DNA of 64,000 nt from Karstenula rhodostoma CBS 690.94 (Eukaryota > Ascomycota > Dothideomycetes > Pleosporales > Didymosphaeriaceae): contig MU001498.1 of the NCBI GenBank assembly GCA_010093485.1, positions 859,697 through 923,696 on the forward strand. Direction: 5' to 3'. The notes beneath the pieces were generated by a model. That model was not told the origin of the DNA, ran no database searches, and was given only the letters and a program-made list of their open reading frames with translations. Of this stretch, positions 62,601 to 64,000 are shown in pieces. The number at the start of each line of letters is the position of its first letter. Positions within the stretch are counted from its first letter, which is position 1. The position numbers and the translations under genes were made by a program.

Positions 62601-63351
62601 TCATACGGCAGTTGGAAGATCCATACGTTCTGCTTTGGCGGGCCTAATCATCACCTGCGGCATTATAAGCTTGAAACCTCGTCGTGGAGGCGAGAAAAAT
62701 TGACTGGGAACTCACAATGAATGCCTCATTCTCCTTGGCGCCGAAATCCTTCGTATTCAGTTCAATACGCTTTACAGGCTTGAAGCCCAGTCTCTCATAC
62801 ACGGGGACCCCCATCAGACTCGCTTCGATATAAGCCTCAACACCAGCCTCATCCGCCCTATCACACCCCCACTGCACGAGCATAGTACCCGCGCCTCGTC
62901 GCTCATGCTGTGGCAGGACCGCACACGTGATTAGTGTGTAATACGGCCTATTTCCCAAAATCTCGCGCTTATTCGTGTTGAGGAGATGAAACAGGCTTCG
63001 AAAGAGCTCGGGGTCGGATTCCTCGTATGGCTCCGGAACCGTAAAGCCGGCTTCGACCTCGTCCCATGTCCTTTCTCGTGCCCCCTCCTCTTTCGGCTTG
63101 GCGTACCGCCAGCGTGCTCCTGCGATCATCTCTCCCGTTGCCACATCCACACACTTGAGGTACAACATCCCCTTGTTGACAATTCCATCCCTGACGTCCT
63201 TGGTCACTCGGTCGAGTATCTTCTGCGATGGCTCCCCGCGGGAGTAGAGGATCTTGTTGATGGTGGGCTTGAAAACTTTGTGTCGTATGCGCATAAACTG
63301 CTCCGCTTCTTCAGGCCTTAGGAGCGAAACTTGCAGCTGTGGATTCGTCAT
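62601..63351 (-). CDS. GNAT-family N-acetyltransferase
   Basis: Exons 63351-62716 and 62654-62601 give 229 aa. The splice replaces a run-on tail with VMIRPAKAERMDLPTAV, the usual end of this fungal GNAT group. Motif A is TLITCAVLPQHERRGAGTML with the acetyl-CoA-binding R-x-x-G-x-G/A loop (RRGAG). It is followed by the helix VQWGCDRADEAGVEAYIEAS and the strand GVPVYERLGFKPVKRIEL. The N-terminus RPEEAEQFMRIRHKVFKP fits the first helix. Such enzymes acetylate small amines in the cytosol; the substrate is not predictable. Confidence 0.9.
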
Positions 63352-64000
63352 CTGTGGGAAGATGTTAGAGTAGTGTCGGAACGAGAGAGAAGTGCCTTAT
63401 GACTTGTTGATTGAGTCAGACCTGTTGAGTGGGAGAGTTTAAGATTGACTACCTGCGCGATGGCGCGCATATACGCTAGCTAGCTAGTTGGTGGGACCTG
63501 CCACATGCACCCATAGCATCTTCCAATAAGACCTAGGCTGGTTTTAGATTAGCTATAGAGCAGCGAGATAGAGCACGGAACGTTGCGATTGCAACGGAAT
63601 GGTCGGTGTGTCTAGGAAATACATCCGTAGGCAGGGTAAGCTCATTGTAAGAGCTAAAGCTGGGATACATATCCCTGCGTAGAGTCGTCGGGGTAGTGTC
63701 GGAATCGGACTACTAATCTGGTTTATTCCGACGCTATCATTGAAGGATAAAAGAACATATGATTAGCATAAGATGAAGACAATTCGATCTTGCGGATAGA
63801 AGGCGGAGTTTTGCATGGATCATCATCCTTCGCTTGTGACTCATCAATGTATACATCGATGCGGCTGTAGGGCGTGATACATGAGCTCTAGGAAGACCGA
63901 GAAATCCACCACATGAACGAAATATGAAAATGTGTGTAGCAAATTAGTTTCATTGGTGGTAAATCCCTGGGCTCGAGCTGGTTGCGAAATGCGTAAAACT
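63352..64000. other. Right-edge region, 0.65 kb, no supported gene
   Basis: Promoter of the acetyltransferase and AT-rich DNA to the window end. A GCTAGCTAGCTAG-type short repeat lies near 63476-63488. No coding frame is convincing. Confidence 0.45.

Noticed and set aside
1..64000. tRNA, rRNA or CRISPR features
   Set aside because: I looked for T-loop GGTTCGAATCC-like sequences and repeat-spacer patterns while reading and found none that holds up; a tRNAscan run would be decisive.

Overview
This is a gene-dense window from a filamentous ascomycete (Pezizomycotina; a Dothideomycete is my best guess). The evidence is spliceosomal introns of about 45-110 bp with GT-AG ends and CTAAC-like branch points, CFEM/PTH11-type receptors, an AA9 polysaccharide monooxygenase, galactose oxidase, small secreted cysteine-rich proteins and short intergenic regions. 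Gene models were joined by hand from reading frames, splice signals and recalled family motifs. No search or alignment was run. Most models with exact exon ends close on a whole number of codons.

Layout. 0-8.3 kb: a cytochrome P450 cut by the left edge, a MITE-like inverted repeat, a CFEM-PTH11 receptor with an apparent 1-nt frameshift, two broken genes (MFS transporter, amidohydrolase) with RIP-like C-to-T changes, and a small conserved hypothetical. 9.5-16 kb: housekeeping-type genes (a multi-spanning F-box/Cys-rich protein, spliceosomal cyclophilin CWC27, an MBOAT lysophospholipid acyltransferase). 16.8-24 kb: a secretome block with an AA9 LPMO, a convergent GMC oxidoreductase and three related small secreted cysteine-rich proteins. 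24-28 kb: the centromeric histone CENP-A, split over three short exons, then a Derlin and a secreted S1/P1 nuclease. 28.7-34 kb: a domesticated cellular reverse transcriptase (rvt family), divergent from an F-box protein. 34-40 kb: galactose oxidase with two discoidin domains, lying between two 45-bp direct repeats, and a single-pass membrane protein. 41.6-46 kb: a divergent pair encoding a 3-hydroxyacyl-CoA/carnitine-type dehydrogenase fused to a beta-propeller, and a class III CoA-transferase. 46-52.5 kb: HSH49 (SF3b subunit 4), TOM7, and two proteins of unknown function. 53 kb: a broken gene. 54-64 kb: an F-box-like protein, a J-domain protein with internal repeats, a CYS-3/MetR-like bZIP factor, a small CFEM protein and a GNAT acetyltransferase.

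How the genes may work together. The LPMO, GMC oxidoreductase, galactose oxidase, S1 nuclease and cysteine-rich proteins are all predicted to be exported and fit a plant- or litter-associated life. The dehydrogenase/CoA-transferase pair looks like a small catabolic unit for carnitine or another beta-hydroxy acid. CWC27 and HSH49 both act in the spliceosome. The most notable items are the rvt-type reverse transcriptase, the short-exon CENP-A gene, the cysteine-rich paralogue cluster and the dehydrogenase-propeller fusion.
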